Source: Clostridia bacterium (GTDB taxonomy: Bacteria; Bacillota_A; Clostridia; Oscillospirales; CAG-272). From it: a stretch of DNA of 6,147 bases. Positions 6,001 to 6,147 of this stretch are shown here, piece by piece; position 1 is the first letter of the stretch; the number at the start of each line of letters is the position of its first letter. The position numbers were made by a program, and so were the translations under genes. Under the pieces are notes generated by a model. That model made no database searches, was not told the origin of the DNA, and saw only the letters and a program-made list of their open reading frames with translations. The stretch spans positions 1 to 6,147 of the forward strand of contig JAFQUG010000038.1 of NCBI GenBank assembly GCA_017408625.1, given 5' to 3'.

Positions 6001-6147
6001 ATGCAGATTTTAACCGAATACCAAAAAGAATGGACCAAGCTATATAAGGCGGAGTCCAAGATGCTCAAGAAAGCGCTCGGAAAGGATTGCCTGACCATAT
6101 ATCACATCGGTGCTACGGCCTGCGAGGGTATGCCGGCAAAGCCCATC
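6001..6147 (+). CDS. GrpB/UPF0157 family protein, 5' part only
   Basis: The first 49 codons are visible and the gene continues past the window end. The start is fixed by GAGGA (5989-5993), seven bases before the ATG, which overlaps the stop of the acetyltransferase gene. The opening Y-x-x-E-W-x-x-L-Y-x-x-E followed by HIGATACEGMPAKPI is the recognisable GrpB signature (usually HIGSTAVPGL-x-AKPIIDI). GrpB proteins have a nucleotidyltransferase-like fold and no firmly established role; some are fused to dephospho-CoA kinase. The usual Ser after HIG is Ala here, at the place where the nucleotidyltransferase hG(G/S) motif would sit. The expected Asp-x-Asp residues lie just beyond the end and cannot be checked. 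Confidence 0.85.
   Translation, partial: MQILTEYQKEWTKLYKAESKMLKKALGKDCLTIYHIGATACEGMPAKPI

Overview
This window looks like ordinary chromosomal DNA from a member of the Bacillota, probably a Clostridia-type gut or anaerobe lineage of intermediate GC. The reasons are AGGAGG-type ribosome binding sites before nearly every gene, textbook sigma-A promoters with AT-rich spacers, ATGA gene couplings, and protein families typical of that group (MEP-pathway Dxs, tandem CNNM/CorC proteins, small NUDIX/GNAT/GrpB enzymes). The lineage is inferred from style; no rRNA or other marker is present. There is no tRNA, CRISPR array, insertion sequence or phage gene.

Region 1 (1-1914, minus strand) holds a complete dxs gene for 1-deoxy-D-xylulose-5-phosphate synthase. 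It has its own extended -10 promoter. Region 2 (1915-2132) is a 218-bp divergent promoter region. It carries the dxs promoter and, facing the other way, a perfect-consensus sigma-A promoter preceded by helically phased TTGG repeats. Region 3 (2133-4732, plus strand) is a two-gene, ATGA-coupled operon of paralogous CNNM/CorC (HlyC-type) membrane proteins: the second copy is canonical, the first has diverged in its CBS module. It ends in a strong bidirectional terminator shared with the next, convergent gene.

Region 4 (4769-5050, minus strand) encodes a small, unrecognised single-pass membrane protein with a lysine-rich tail and a repetitive N-terminus. Region 5 (5051-5190) is a second divergent promoter region. 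Region 6 (5191 to the window end, plus strand) is a compact operon of three small enzymes: a MutT-like NUDIX hydrolase, a GNAT acetyltransferase and the start of a GrpB/UPF0157 nucleotidyltransferase-fold protein that runs off the window.

Functionally, dxs feeds isoprenoid precursor synthesis, the CNNM pair probably handles divalent cations (Mg2+) at the membrane, and the last operon looks like nucleotide housecleaning or small-molecule modification. No obvious new defence or mobile system is visible. The least explained elements are the asymmetric CNNM pair, the small membrane protein and the purpose of the NUDIX-GNAT-GrpB cluster.
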